A stretch of DNA of 64,000 bases from an uncultured Pelagibacteraceae bacterium (GCA_902624315.1 CACNXC010000003.1:124001-188000); one strand, 5' to 3'; counted from the first letter of the stretch, positions 45,747 through 54,607 are shown. A program made the numbers and translations. Notes: generated by a model not told the origin, from the sequence alone.

Positions 45747-46097
45747 TCAATATATTGTTGCGCCGAAGACTTTAATCTCACCATCCTCAACACCAAGCAC
45801 TAACCTTCCAAGGAACTCCCCTGGGATTTCTTTATTAGTTTGCTTAATTAGGACTGTGATATGCTCCCCTCTCCTCAAAGTACCGAATGGCTCATAAGTT
45901 TCTTTTAGATTTGTTATAAGTTTGTTATTTGCCCATTGTTTTCCAAGTTCTACCTCATTAGCTCCAAACAGCATCTGGGTAGAAAAATCTCTTGTAAAGC
46001 CGCCATAATCTCTCATGTTTGATGATTTGACCAAATTATCCCAAAGAGGCTTCCCTATTTCAAAAATTTCCTCATCAGATTTTGATAACAGATCCAT
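45747..46097 (-). CDS. Uncharacterised 116-residue protein linked to aprA
   Basis: This soluble protein with no signal peptide or cysteines opens SKSDEEIFEIGKPLWDNLVK, has a central DYGGFTRDFSTQMLFGANEV and ends VLGVEDGEIKVFGATIY. The helix-rich first half and beta-rich second half would suit an NTF2-like fold, but I cannot confirm this. It lies 23 bases after aprA on the same strand, so it is part of the apr operon. A comparison with the small subunit of taurine dehydrogenase (TauX), which is of similar size, is worthwhile. I do not assign that name. Confidence 0.75.
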   Translation of the reverse strand: MDLLSKSDEEIFEIGKPLWDNLVKSSNMRDYGGFTRDFSTQMLFGANEVELGKQWANNKLITNLKETYEPFGTLRRGEHITVLIKQTNKEIPGEFLGRLVLGVEDGEIKVFGATIY

Positions 46098-46120
46098 AGA
46101 AATTACTCTTTAAATATAAA

Positions 46121-47980
46121 TTATGAAGCTTTCTTTTTCTCTTTTTCGTCAACGATGTGATAGACAGGCACTTTCTCTAGTGAAAATTTCCCAGTTTTTG
46201 GATCTCTTCTTGATACAGTAAGGCAATGCCAATTATCATCATCAAGTTTCATGAAATCCCCCCTGTAATAATAACCAGGCCAACGAGTTTCTTCTCTAAA
46301 TAAAGTATGTTCAGTTACACATTGAGAGGTAAGAGCTCTATGTTTTAACTCCCAGGCTCTCATTAATTGATGATAATCCTCTGCACCAACATTCTCTAAA
46401 TCTTCTTGAAGCCAATCTAATAACTCCAATCCTCTTTTTAGCAAATTTCCATTAGTCATATAATTTGATGTAATTCCCCCTACATACTCATCCATAATCT
46501 TCTGAAGTCTTTGTAGACCTTGTATTGGAGAAATATAACTAGGTGAAACTGTGCCGCCAGTAATTTCATTTTGAGCTATTGTGTAATTATCTAAAGGTTT
46601 ATAAATGGCCTTTTTAAAATCTTCACATTGTTTATCTGATACTTTAATTCCTTTAGCTTTTTGATCCTCAATATATTTTACTGCAGCTTTTGCAGCCAAT
46701 CTACCTTCTGTAAAAGAGCCCGATGAAAACTTATGAGCACTACCACCAACTGTATCACCAGCACCAAATAGACCATTTATAGTTAACATTCTATTATAGC
46801 CCCAAAAATATTCTGGTGGAGAAAGGTCTTCTGGCCCGCTTACCCATGCTCCAGAACAAGTTGCATGTGAACCCATTACGTATGGTTCTGACGTAGTAAG
46901 TTCTGGATTTGTATATTTAGGATCAATGTTTTGTGACGCCCAAACAACTGCCTGGCCTACTGTCATTCCTAAAAAATTTTCCCATCCAACTGTTTCTAAA
47001 TGAGGATCTTGAAAAGCTTCTGTAGTAACCATATGAATTGGCCCGCCTCCTGCAGCAACTTCTTGAATAAATGCATGATTTCTTAAACATGTTGGAGTTG
47101 GGTGATGATCTATATATTCTCCAACTAATTCCTTAGTTTGATCATACCATTTCTTCTCATAGTTTTCTCCATTAGCGTTTTGCGTATAAGTTTTTAAATG
47201 TAAAAAATAAGCTCCAACTGGACCATATCCATCTTTAAATCTACATAAAACAATTCTATTTTCCATCTGAGTCATCTTTGCACCTGCAGCAATAGGTAGT
47301 GCATAAGCTGAACCATTGCTCCATGGAGCGTACCAAGTTCTACCCATACCTTCTCCAACCGCTCTTGGTTTAAAAATATGTGAAGCTCCACCAGCTGCTA
47401 CAATAACTGTTTTTGATCTAAACACATGGAAATCTCCTGTTCTCATGTTGAAACCTACAGCTCCACCGATTCTATTCTCTTGGGACTCATCCATTAATAA
47501 ATGGGTAACCATAATTCTATTATAAATTTTATCCGCTGATTTTTTTGCGGCCTCTGCTACTATAGGTTTATAACTTTCACCATGTATCATGATTTGCCAC
47601 TTACCTTCTCTTAAGTATCTTCCGGTCTTCTCATTTTTCATCATTGGCAAACCCCACTCATCAAACATATGAACTGTTGAGTCGACATGACGAGCCATAT
47701 CGTAACCTAAATCTTCTCTAACCATTCCCATTAAATCATTACGAGCATATCTTACGTGATCTTCAGGTTGATTTTCATCCCATTGCATTCCCATGTAGCA
47801 ATTTATTGCATAAAGACCTTGAGCTACTGCTCCACTTCTATCGATATTTGCTTTTTCAACACATATAATTTTTAGGTCTCTACCCCAATGTCTGGCTTCA
47901 AATGTGGCACCTGTTCCAGCCATACCACCACCAACAACTAATACATCACATTCCTCGTAATGAGTTTTGTGCTTTGCCAT
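46121..47980 (-). CDS. aprA: Adenylylsulfate (APS) reductase alpha subunit
   Basis: This flavoprotein subunit interconverts APS and sulfite plus AMP. The 619-residue protein has the FAD motif DVLVVGGGMAGTGATFEARH near 8-27, KANIDRSGAVAQGLYAINCY near 43-62 and HPTPTCLRNHAFIQEVAAGGG near 294-314 around the substrate site. GLFGAGDTVGGSAHKFSSGS near 404-423 and GYYYRGDFMKLDD near 578 are typical of AprA. In aerobic SAR11 cells it is expected to run in the oxidative direction, taking up sulfite released from sulfonates. It shares one base with the aprB stop. Confidence 0.96.
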   Translation of the reverse strand: MAKHKTHYEECDVLVVGGGMAGTGATFEARHWGRDLKIICVEKANIDRSGAVAQGLYAINCYMGMQWDENQPEDHVRYARNDLMGMVREDLGYDMARHVDSTVHMFDEWGLPMMKNEKTGRYLREGKWQIMIHGESYKPIVAEAAKKSADKIYNRIMVTHLLMDESQENRIGGAVGFNMRTGDFHVFRSKTVIVAAGGASHIFKPRAVGEGMGRTWYAPWSNGSAYALPIAAGAKMTQMENRIVLCRFKDGYGPVGAYFLHLKTYTQNANGENYEKKWYDQTKELVGEYIDHHPTPTCLRNHAFIQEVAAGGGPIHMVTTEAFQDPHLETVGWENFLGMTVGQAVVWASQNIDPKYTNPELTTSEPYVMGSHATCSGAWVSGPEDLSPPEYFWGYNRMLTINGLFGAGDTVGGSAHKFSSGSFTEGRLAAKAAVKYIEDQKAKGIKVSDKQCEDFKKAIYKPLDNYTIAQNEITGGTVSPSYISPIQGLQRLQKIMDEYVGGITSNYMTNGNLLKRGLELLDWLQEDLENVGAEDYHQLMRAWELKHRALTSQCVTEHTLFREETRWPGYYYRGDFMKLDDDNWHCLTVSRRDPKTGKFSLEKVPVYHIVDEKEKKKAS

Positions 47981-48450
47981 TAATAATAAACTCCCTTTTT
48001 AAAAGACTCTTTAGGAACTGATGGTAATTCTTTATTTGTATTCAAACCCTCTGGCTCACTATATAACCTTTGTGAATTTATCTCTCCTTGATTAGGTGTA
48101 TCTCCTTCAGCGAGTTTAGGAATAAATTTTCCCCAAGGTTTTGTTGTTATAGGTGAGACAAAGTTTTTTTCAGTACCATTTCTAAATTTTATTTTCCATG
48201 AGATTGTACCTTTTTCCTCTTCTCTTCTTACTCTCACGCTATGTCCCATTGGAGCAAAATCAGCGTAACCTCTTACGTCGATTGCATGATTAGGACATGC
48301 TTTAACACATGAATAACACTCCCAACAAAAATTTGGTTCGATATTTTTTGCTCTTCTAATATTTTCATCAATGTGCATGATGTCTGAAGGGCAAATATCA
48401 ACACAATGACCACAGCCATCGCATCTTGTCATGTATACAAAAGTTGACAT
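47980..48450 (-). CDS. aprB: Adenylylsulfate reductase beta subunit
   Basis: This iron-sulfur subunit transfers electrons between the AprA flavin and the membrane partner. The 156-residue protein carries two 4Fe-4S motifs, CDGCGHCVDICPSDI near 10-24 and CWECYSCVKACPNHAIDV near 42-59. These are followed by RGYADFAPMGHSVRVRREE and the C-terminal tail that wraps around AprA. The longer insertion in the second cluster found in other AprB proteins cannot be judged here. It lies between aprM and aprA. Confidence 0.96.
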   Translation of the reverse strand: MSTFVYMTRCDGCGHCVDICPSDIMHIDENIRRAKNIEPNFCWECYSCVKACPNHAIDVRGYADFAPMGHSVRVRREEEKGTISWKIKFRNGTEKNFVSPITTKPWGKFIPKLAEGDTPNQGEINSQRLYSEPEGLNTNKELPSVPKESFKKGVYY

Positions 48451-48483
48451 AGTTTTTATTTTTCTCCTCTTTCTATTAGCATA

Positions 48484-49278
48484 TTAATAATGTTTTGGCT
48501 CTTCTCTTTTTATACCCAGGCCAAATTGTTCAGGTGCATCTGCTGGTGGTGGTAAATTGTCTCTAGATCCATCAGCTTCAGCTAAATTTTTTTGAATAGC
48601 TGCACCGGGTTTGTAAAACATATGAGCGAATTTAGACCAATAAACTCCACCAAACAAAATTAAATTAGATGCAACAAATAAAATAAAAAATAAATAAGAA
48701 AAACCCATTTGGCCATTAAATTGAGTAAATGACCAAGCAAGACCAAATGTTGAGCATGCAAGTAAGGCTAGGACAAATAAATCTGCTTTAATAATTCTAT
48801 ACCAAGGATGTGCCTCTGCAGAAACATCAACTCTTAAAAAAAACCAAAACCAATATCCCCCCAAACAAGTTAAAATTGCTCCAACGTGCCAAAGCATTGA
48901 CCATGTTTGTGAATTTGATTTTTCAGCGCCTGTATAGCAGAAAACTAATACTACTGAAGATACCCAAAATAAAATTGTTCCATACATTCCAAGAACATGT
49001 GCTAGTCTTCTTTTACCAAGTCCTAGTTCCGAGGTTGTTCCAATATCTACTATTGTGGTTTTTGCAATTACTGAAACTTTTTCTCCAACACCTAATTTTT
49101 TTGTTGCTGAAAGTTTTGCTTTTTTTGCATTATTAAAAAAGTATGTAAGGTTTTTATGGTGGATCATTTGGACAATTGTTCCAACTGCAATTAATAAAAT
49201 CATAGCAATAATAAAAGACTGCATTGCTAGCGGTGGAATTATTTCAGATAAAATTGAAAAAGGATTACTACTTAACAT
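48484..49278 (-). CDS. aprM: AprM, membrane anchor of APS reductase
   Basis: This 264-residue integral membrane protein has five or six helices. The large N-terminal span is near 18-36, with VSSVVLVFCYTGAEKS, WSMLWHVGAILTCLGGYWFW near 127-146 and FLFFILFVASNLILFGGVYW (helices) in the middle. It is the first gene of aprM-aprB-aprA, the arrangement of SAR11-type APS reductase loci, in which AprM replaces the QmoABC complex in passing electrons to quinone. The histidine-bearing helices would suit haem b or quinone binding, but no motif proves it. A clear AGGCGG ribosome site precedes the ATG. Confidence 0.85.
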   Translation of the reverse strand: MLSSNPFSILSEIIPPLAMQSFIIAMILLIAVGTIVQMIHHKNLTYFFNNAKKAKLSATKKLGVGEKVSVIAKTTIVDIGTTSELGLGKRRLAHVLGMYGTILFWVSSVVLVFCYTGAEKSNSQTWSMLWHVGAILTCLGGYWFWFFLRVDVSAEAHPWYRIIKADLFVLALLACSTFGLAWSFTQFNGQMGFSYLFFILFVASNLILFGGVYWSKFAHMFYKPGAAIQKNLAEADGSRDNLPPPADAPEQFGLGIKREEPKHY

Positions 49279-49307
49279 TTCCGCCTTTTGTTAAATTTTA
49301 AATTAAC

Positions 49308-49335
49308 ATTATATATGTTGAATTTAAAGTTCAAC
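49308..49335 (-). promoter_or_regulatory. Predicted apr operon promoter with overlapping dyad
   Basis: On the reverse strand a perfect TATAAT (49313-49308) precedes aprM by about 30 bases. TTGAAC (49334-49329) serves as a rather close -35 box (15-base spacer). The region 49317-49335 is an inverted repeat, GTTGAA-TTTAAAG-TTCAAC, placed between and over the two boxes, where a repressor or activator would act. Whether it responds to sulfite or sulfonates is unknown. Confidence 0.45.
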
Positions 49336-49369
49336 CTCAAACTGCGGTCAATTTGTCTTTTATAACAAG

Positions 49370-49768
49370 CTAATTATTTCTTTTATAATGTTGTTTGTTT
49401 GGAATGACTGATCGAACTCCTCCCTGAGGATTATCAACATCTCCCTCTCTTCTGGGAATCAGATGAAAATGACAATGTAAAATTGATTGACCCGAAACTT
49501 TTCCAATATTTGTTCCTAAATTAAATCCTTCAACTGATGAATCTTTATTTATAATCTCTTTTTTTATGATTTTTATTAAGTCATTACATGCAACTAATTC
49601 ATTATCAGATAAATCAAAATAATCTTTAATGTGTCTTTTGGGTATAATTAGGCAATGATGTTTTGAAACAGGGTAAGAATCATAACTTGCATAAGCTAGG
49701 TCGTTTTCATGAGCGCATCCACTTTTTTTGATATCACAAAATAGACAGGGATTATTTGGATCTTTCAT
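49370..49768 (-). CDS. HIT-family nucleotide hydrolase
   Basis: This is a 132-residue HIT protein. The catalytic histidine triad is LHCHFHLIPRREG near 97-109, and the earlier HCLIIPKRHIKDYFDL near 38-53 is the family fold marker. The N-terminal NPCLFCDIKKSGC motif supplies two Cys that, with His residues, bind zinc in many HIT proteins. These enzymes cleave nucleoside phosphoramidates or dinucleoside polyphosphates. It ends the metC-MFS-pabBAC series, four bases after pabC. Confidence 0.92.
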   Translation of the reverse strand: MKDPNNPCLFCDIKKSGCAHENDLAYASYDSYPVSKHHCLIIPKRHIKDYFDLSDNELVACNDLIKIIKKEIINKDSSVEGFNLGTNIGKVSGQSILHCHFHLIPRREGDVDNPQGGVRSVIPNKQHYKRNN

Positions 49769-49771
49769 GCA

Positions 49772-50545
49772 CTAAAATTTATAGGGGTTACATTTATCTA
49801 CAATAGCATCATAGTGTTTTGAAAAATCCTTATATTTATTTAAATTTCTTCTCCTCCAACTAATTTCATTTATTGTTCTAACTGATGTAACTCCTTTCCC
49901 AGAGCCTAATAATAATATTTCATCATAATCATGGATCTCTTTTAAAAAGATATCTTTTTTTGTTATTTTTTTTATTTTTGTTTTAAAAAATCTAAAAGTA
50001 TTTCCCTCATAATAACCTTTTTTGGGAGTAAAAAACTTCTGATCTTTTACAAACAATAGATTTGAGGTTCCGGTTTCTAACACCCTTTTATTAGATACTA
50101 GTGCAATATCTGATTTAGAATTATCCATCTTAGACAAATATGATAGTATTTTTTTGTATTTTAGATTTTTAAACTGTGGTTTTTCTCTTTTTAATTTTAC
50201 TAACTTTAAATCAAAATTAAGTTTCGGTTTAATTCTTTTTCTTAAAGATATTGAAATAATTTTTTTATTAACTGCTATTCTTAGTAAGTGATTATATTTT
50301 TTCTTTTTTGATAAGTTATTTTTAATTATCTTTAAGATATTTGTTTTTAAAGATTTTTGTTTTATTTGGTATTTCTTTAAAGATAATATCAAATTTTCTA
50401 TATGATTTTTAAAAAATAAAATTTTTGCCGGTTTTCCATAAATCCACATTGTCGTAAAAATTCCATGATCATCCCAGAGATCTTGAAATTTAACCTGTTT
50501 TAAATCACTAAGTTGATAAGATTTTTTTAATAAGTAAGTTGCCAT
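49772..50545 (-). CDS. pabC: Aminodeoxychorismate lyase (class IV PLP enzyme)
   Basis: This PLP-dependent enzyme releases pyruvate from 4-amino-4-deoxychorismate to form p-aminobenzoate for folate. The 257-residue protein has the class IV fold. The PLP-lysine region is FKNLKYKKILSYLSKM near 124-139, ETGTSNLLFVKDQKFFTPKK near 157-176 is the family signature, and YEGNTFRFF stands in place of the usual GITR. The first dozen residues overlap pabA by 38 bases, so a later start is possible. Gene order metC-MFS-pabB-pabA-pabC supports the assignment over branched-chain aminotransferase. Confidence 0.85.
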   Translation of the reverse strand: MATYLLKKSYQLSDLKQVKFQDLWDDHGIFTTMWIYGKPAKILFFKNHIENLILSLKKYQIKQKSLKTNILKIIKNNLSKKKKYNHLLRIAVNKKIISISLRKRIKPKLNFDLKLVKLKREKPQFKNLKYKKILSYLSKMDNSKSDIALVSNKRVLETGTSNLLFVKDQKFFTPKKGYYEGNTFRFFKTKIKKITKKDIFLKEIHDYDEILLLGSGKGVTSVRTINEISWRRRNLNKYKDFSKHYDAIVDKCNPYKF

Positions 50546-51065
50546 TGACTGTTAAAAAAGATTCTGGGTGAAATTGAAATCCATAAATTTTTTCTTTTTT
50601 ATTTTCAAAAGCCATTGCTACTTTTGAATTTAAACATCTCATAGTTATCTCAAAATTATTAGATTTGAAAGGTTCTTTTAATTTTAAGGAATGATACCTT
50701 CCTACTTTAAATATCTTTCCTTTTTGAAACAAAGATTTGTTATTAACTACTTGAATATTTGATTGATAACCATGGTATATCTTTTTTTGCTCAATAATTT
50801 TTGCACCTTCACAAAAAAGAATGTGTTGAAATCCTAAGCAAATTCCAATCATTTTTTTTTTTCCTTTGAATTTTTTATAAATCTTAGAGGTAATTGGATA
50901 ATTTTTTGGATTACCTGGTCCTGGTGAAAAAACTATTGTTGATGCCTGTTTAATTTTTTTTTCACTTACTTTATTATAATTATCGCACTCCACTTTATCG
51001 AATAAAGCAAGTTGATGAACAACATTATGAGTAAATGAGTCATTATGATCAATTACGTAAATCAT
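50508..51065 (-). CDS. pabA: Aminodeoxychorismate synthase, glutamine amidotransferase component
   Basis: This class I glutamine amidotransferase supplies ammonia to PabB. The 185-residue protein starts MIYVIDHNDSFTHNVVHQL, a family opening. The nucleophile Cys is in GICLGFQHILFCEGA near 74-88, the catalytic His and Glu in YGFQFHPESFL near 159-169, and the oxyanion region SPGPGNPKNYP near 48-58. It could also serve TrpG, but it is directly fused in order to pabB and pabC. It shares its start codon region with the pabB stop. Confidence 0.92.
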   Translation of the reverse strand: MIYVIDHNDSFTHNVVHQLALFDKVECDNYNKVSEKKIKQASTIVFSPGPGNPKNYPITSKIYKKFKGKKKMIGICLGFQHILFCEGAKIIEQKKIYHGYQSNIQVVNNKSLFQKGKIFKVGRYHSLKLKEPFKSNNFEITMRCLNSKVAMAFENKKEKIYGFQFHPESFLTVNGNLLIKKILST

Positions 51066-52213
51066 TAAAATAAATCAATTAATGCTTTGGCTTTAATAAA
51101 GTTTTCGTTAAATTCATGATTAGCGTTGCTATCTACAACTACACCAGAGGCAACTGAAATTTCAGAAATATTTTTATAATTTAATATTGATCTTATAATT
51201 ATATTAAATCTCATATCACCGTTAAATTTTATATAGCCAAAGCTTCCAGTGTAAATATTTCTATTTTCCTTTTCCTGATTATTTAAAAGATTAAGTGTGC
51301 TTATCTTTGGACATCCAATTACAGAACCACCTGGCATCATTGCTTTAATAATATCTAAATTTTTTATATTCTTTTTAAGTTTTCCACTAATTAGGCTTAC
51401 ATAATGAAAAAGATCTTTATATTCCTCAACAATTTTTTGTTTAGACAACTTTACGGAACCAACCTTACAAATTCTGGATAAATCATTTCTTTCCATATCT
51501 ACGATCATATTGTGTTCTTTAGTTTCTTTTAAATTTTTTCTAAAATAATTTAATGCTTTTAATTTATTCAAATGCTCAGTTTTCTTTAAAGTACCAGCTA
51601 TAGGTTTTGTAGATATATTACTCCCTTTTTTCGTAATTAAATTTTCAGGAGAACAACTTATTATTGAGTAATTATTATCTTTAACCATAAAAGCTTCTGG
51701 TGCTAAATTTGTACTAGATAATCTTGAAAAAAAATCTAATGGATCAATTTTTGATTGAGTTTTATATTTTGTGCAGATTTTAATTTGATATGTTTCACCA
51801 CTCTTTATTTTTTTCTTAAATCTATTAAATATTTTTCTATAAGTTTTTCTATTGATATTAATTTTGAAGTTCCCTGACTTATAGTTTTTTTTGTTATATC
51901 TAAGGCTATTGTTAAGTTTTATCCTTTTTTCTGGTTTATAAAAAATACCCTTTGGAAAGTTTAAATTTTTTTGTTTTGGGACTTTGACATCAATCAAATT
52001 ATTTAACAACTCATATCCAAAGAAACCTATAAAAAGATCAGTATTTTTAGATTTATATCTATTTTTTTTATTTAAAAAACTTTTTATATTTTTATTACTT
52101 AAAATAATCTTTTGTGAAAAATTAGTATAAAGATCAAATCCTTTTTGAGATTTGTAAATAATATAAGGTTTTCCTGATTGATGTATTTCCGCTAATTGAT
52201 TTAATCTATTCAA
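51065..52213 (-). CDS. pabB: Aminodeoxychorismate synthase component I
   Basis: This chorismate-binding enzyme makes 4-amino-4-deoxychorismate from chorismate and ammonia. The 382-residue protein has a shortened, diverged N-terminal domain (about residues 1-120), so it is shorter than E. coli PabB. The chorismate-binding domain is intact: GETYQIKICTKY near 138-149, KPIAGTLKKTEH near 203, EHNMIVDMERNDLSRICKVG near 225-244 with the catalytic Lys region, MMPGGSVIGCPK near 298-309, and the C-terminal SVASGVVVDSN. PGGS.IG.PK rather than GT.SGAPK favours PabB over TrpE. Confidence 0.9.
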   Translation of the reverse strand: MNRLNQLAEIHQSGKPYIIYKSQKGFDLYTNFSQKIILSNKNIKSFLNKKNRYKSKNTDLFIGFFGYELLNNLIDVKVPKQKNLNFPKGIFYKPEKRIKLNNSLRYNKKNYKSGNFKININRKTYRKIFNRFKKKIKSGETYQIKICTKYKTQSKIDPLDFFSRLSSTNLAPEAFMVKDNNYSIISCSPENLITKKGSNISTKPIAGTLKKTEHLNKLKALNYFRKNLKETKEHNMIVDMERNDLSRICKVGSVKLSKQKIVEEYKDLFHYVSLISGKLKKNIKNLDIIKAMMPGGSVIGCPKISTLNLLNNQEKENRNIYTGSFGYIKFNGDMRFNIIIRSILNYKNISEISVASGVVVDSNANHEFNENFIKAKALIDLF

Positions 52214-52214
52214 T

Positions 52215-53435
52215 TTACTCTGTTTTAAGTCTAAAAACTGGTTCTTCTCTTATAGGCAAATGAATTATTGCAGCAAAAACGGATAATGCAATTGCTAAAT
52301 ACCACGCATAGTCATATGAACCATAGGTGTCATGAAATAAACCTCCTAAATAAGCTCCAAAAAATGAACCTATTTGGTGACTTAAAAATACTATTCCATA
52401 TAACAAACCCAAATATTTTGTTCCAAATAGATGAGCAACAATCCCGCTAGTAGCAGGAACGGTAGATAACCATAAAAATCCAAAGCTTGCCCCAAAAATA
52501 AACGCAGAAATATTACTTGCTGGCATGAATATAAAAAAGACAATCGAAACACCTCTTAAAAAATAAATTGCACTTAAAATAATCTTTTTACTCATTTTTG
52601 CAGATAGATAACCACTAAGTAAAGAACCGAATATATTGAATAAACCTATCAATGATAAAATTGCTGCTGCAGTCCAGTCTTCAAGCCCTCTATCAATTAC
52701 ATATTTTGGTACATGTGTCCCAACAAGCGTTATATGAAACCCACAAACAAAAAAACCAGAGACAAGTAGAACATAACTTTTTGTATTAAACGCCTCTTTA
52801 AGAGCCTCTAAAAATGATTGCTCAGAATTTTGTTCTATTCTCTCCGATTCAGATGGAGATCTGACAAAATATGCTGCTATTAAACCGGCTATTAATAATA
52901 AACCAAAAACATATAAAGTATAATTCCAGCCAAATTCATTTAATGAATAACTTGTAAAAATTGGTGATAAGAAATAACCAAAAGATCCTAATGCAGTAAC
53001 AAAACTCATTGCAATAGTTCTTGTAGATAATGGAAAGTGTTTTCCTACAATTGACATTGGGATACTTATTGCTGTCCCTCCAAGACCTATCCCTATAAGA
53101 AGACCCATATGAATTTGAAAAAAAATTCCTGTATTAGGACCCGTGTAAAGAAAGAAAATTCCTGCAACATAAAAAATAAATGCAGAGATTATTGCAACAT
53201 GACCACCATACTTATCAGCTATTGCTCCAAAGATTGGTCCAGTTAATCCCCACATTAACATTTGCAATCCAATAGCAAAACCAAAGGCAGTATTACTAAT
53301 TTTCAGACTTTCATTAAAGTCCATGAAAAACAAACCAAAAGTTTGTCTTACACCAAGCGATATCAAAACAACTAAACATGCAGCAAATAAAGTAATTATT
53401 GCAGTTCTAGAATGAAAAAATTTTTCTGAGGTCAT
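52215..53435 (-). CDS. Major facilitator superfamily transporter
   Basis: This 406-residue inner-membrane transporter has 12 predicted helices and the MFS loop GAIADKYGGHVAIISAF near 69-85. The second-half counterpart is LSGYLSAKMSKKIILSA. The N-terminal SLGVRQTFGLFFMDF resembles monocarboxylate or oxalate/formate-type transporters. Its gene overlaps metC by four bases and is followed by pabB after one base. The substrate is unknown. Operon position suggests a metabolite of sulfur amino acid or folate metabolism, but this is only inference. Confidence 0.85.
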   Translation of the reverse strand: MTSEKFFHSRTAIITLFAACLVVLISLGVRQTFGLFFMDFNESLKISNTAFGFAIGLQMLMWGLTGPIFGAIADKYGGHVAIISAFIFYVAGIFFLYTGPNTGIFFQIHMGLLIGIGLGGTAISIPMSIVGKHFPLSTRTIAMSFVTALGSFGYFLSPIFTSYSLNEFGWNYTLYVFGLLLIAGLIAAYFVRSPSESERIEQNSEQSFLEALKEAFNTKSYVLLVSGFFVCGFHITLVGTHVPKYVIDRGLEDWTAAAILSLIGLFNIFGSLLSGYLSAKMSKKIILSAIYFLRGVSIVFFIFMPASNISAFIFGASFGFLWLSTVPATSGIVAHLFGTKYLGLLYGIVFLSHQIGSFFGAYLGGLFHDTYGSYDYAWYLAIALSVFAAIIHLPIREEPVFRLKTE

Positions 53436-54607
53436 CTTAAATGTCTTAATGCTTGTTTTAAATCAGCAATAAGATCATTTGGATCTTCTAACCCTATATG
53501 TAATCTTACTAAGTGCTCATCTTTTGCTAAGTTTAGAAACTTTCTCTTTCCTATTTCTAAACTTCCTTGATGAAGTGCCAAACTTTCAAAACCACCCCAA
53601 CTATATCCATAACCAAAAAGTTTTAATGAATTTACAAATTTAAGAACGGAGTTTTTATTACGGGATTTTATTTTTAGACCCATCAAGCCTGATGCACCTG
53701 AATAATATTTTTTCCACATTCTATAATTTTGTGAATTCTTCTTGTAAGGATAAAGCAGTTTTACTTTTTTATTTTTTGATAAAAAAGCTGAAACTTTTTT
53801 CGCATTTTCTTGGTGTTTATCAAGTCTAACATCTAGAGTTCTTAAACCTCTTGTAATTAAATAAGCGTCATCTGGACCTAATCTCAATCCAGAAATTCTT
53901 TCAGCTAATTGAACTTTTTTAAACGCACGTTTATTTACAGCTAAACTACCACCCATGACATCAGAATGACCAGAGTAATATTTTGTTGCTGAGACTATTG
54001 ACATATCAAAACCTAGTTTAATTGGTTTAAAAAAATAAGGTGTCGCCCATGTATTATCTATTGCTGTAAAAATTTTTCTACTTTTCGCAATTGAAATAAT
54101 CTTTTTTAAATCCTGAAAATCAAAAGTATTACTCCCTGGATTTTCAACGAATATCATTTTAGTATTTTTGGTGATATTATTCTTAAGGGATTTAAGATCA
54201 TGAGGATTATAAAAAATTGTCTTAATATTAAAATCTTTTAAATAATCCTCTGTTAATCTTCTTGTTGGTTTATAAGTTGGATCTGAAACAATAATTTCAT
54301 CCCCGGGTCTTAAAATACTAAACAGAGCCAAAAAGATAGAACCAAAACCTGTTGGTGTTAAAAAAACATGATAAGATTCCTCTAACTTTGTTAAAATTTT
54401 TGAAAGAATATGAGTTGTAGATGTTCCTTGCCTACCATAATCAAAATGACCACCTGTTGGATCTTTCCTCGCTTTATTTTGAGTTTTTCTAATATCTTTC
54501 ATCGACTTGAAAATGATAGTTGATGCTCTAACCACTGGTGGGTTTACAGACTGATTGTGAAAATCTTTAGCCGTATGCTTTAAAAAAGTTTTAAAAGATT
54601 TTGACAT
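53432..54607 (-). CDS. metC: Cystathionine beta-lyase
   Basis: This PLP enzyme of the Cys/Met metabolism family cleaves cystathionine to homocysteine, pyruvate and ammonia. HFDYGRQGTSTTHILSKIL near 59-77 and the PLP-lysine motif SIVSATKYYSGHSDVMGG near 191-208 are decisive, with ENPGSNTFD and AIDNTWATPYFFKP as cofactor contacts. I choose the ATG at 54607 (MSKSFKTFLKHTAKD, 391 residues). A TTG at 54634 would add nine residues but has no ribosome site. It is the first gene of metC-MFS-pabB-pabA-pabC-HIT. Confidence 0.9.
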   Translation of the reverse strand: MSKSFKTFLKHTAKDFHNQSVNPPVVRASTIIFKSMKDIRKTQNKARKDPTGGHFDYGRQGTSTTHILSKILTKLEESYHVFLTPTGFGSIFLALFSILRPGDEIIVSDPTYKPTRRLTEDYLKDFNIKTIFYNPHDLKSLKNNITKNTKMIFVENPGSNTFDFQDLKKIISIAKSRKIFTAIDNTWATPYFFKPIKLGFDMSIVSATKYYSGHSDVMGGSLAVNKRAFKKVQLAERISGLRLGPDDAYLITRGLRTLDVRLDKHQENAKKVSAFLSKNKKVKLLYPYKKNSQNYRMWKKYYSGASGLMGLKIKSRNKNSVLKFVNSLKLFGYGYSWGGFESLALHQGSLEIGKRKFLNLAKDEHLVRLHIGLEDPNDLIADLKQALRHLR

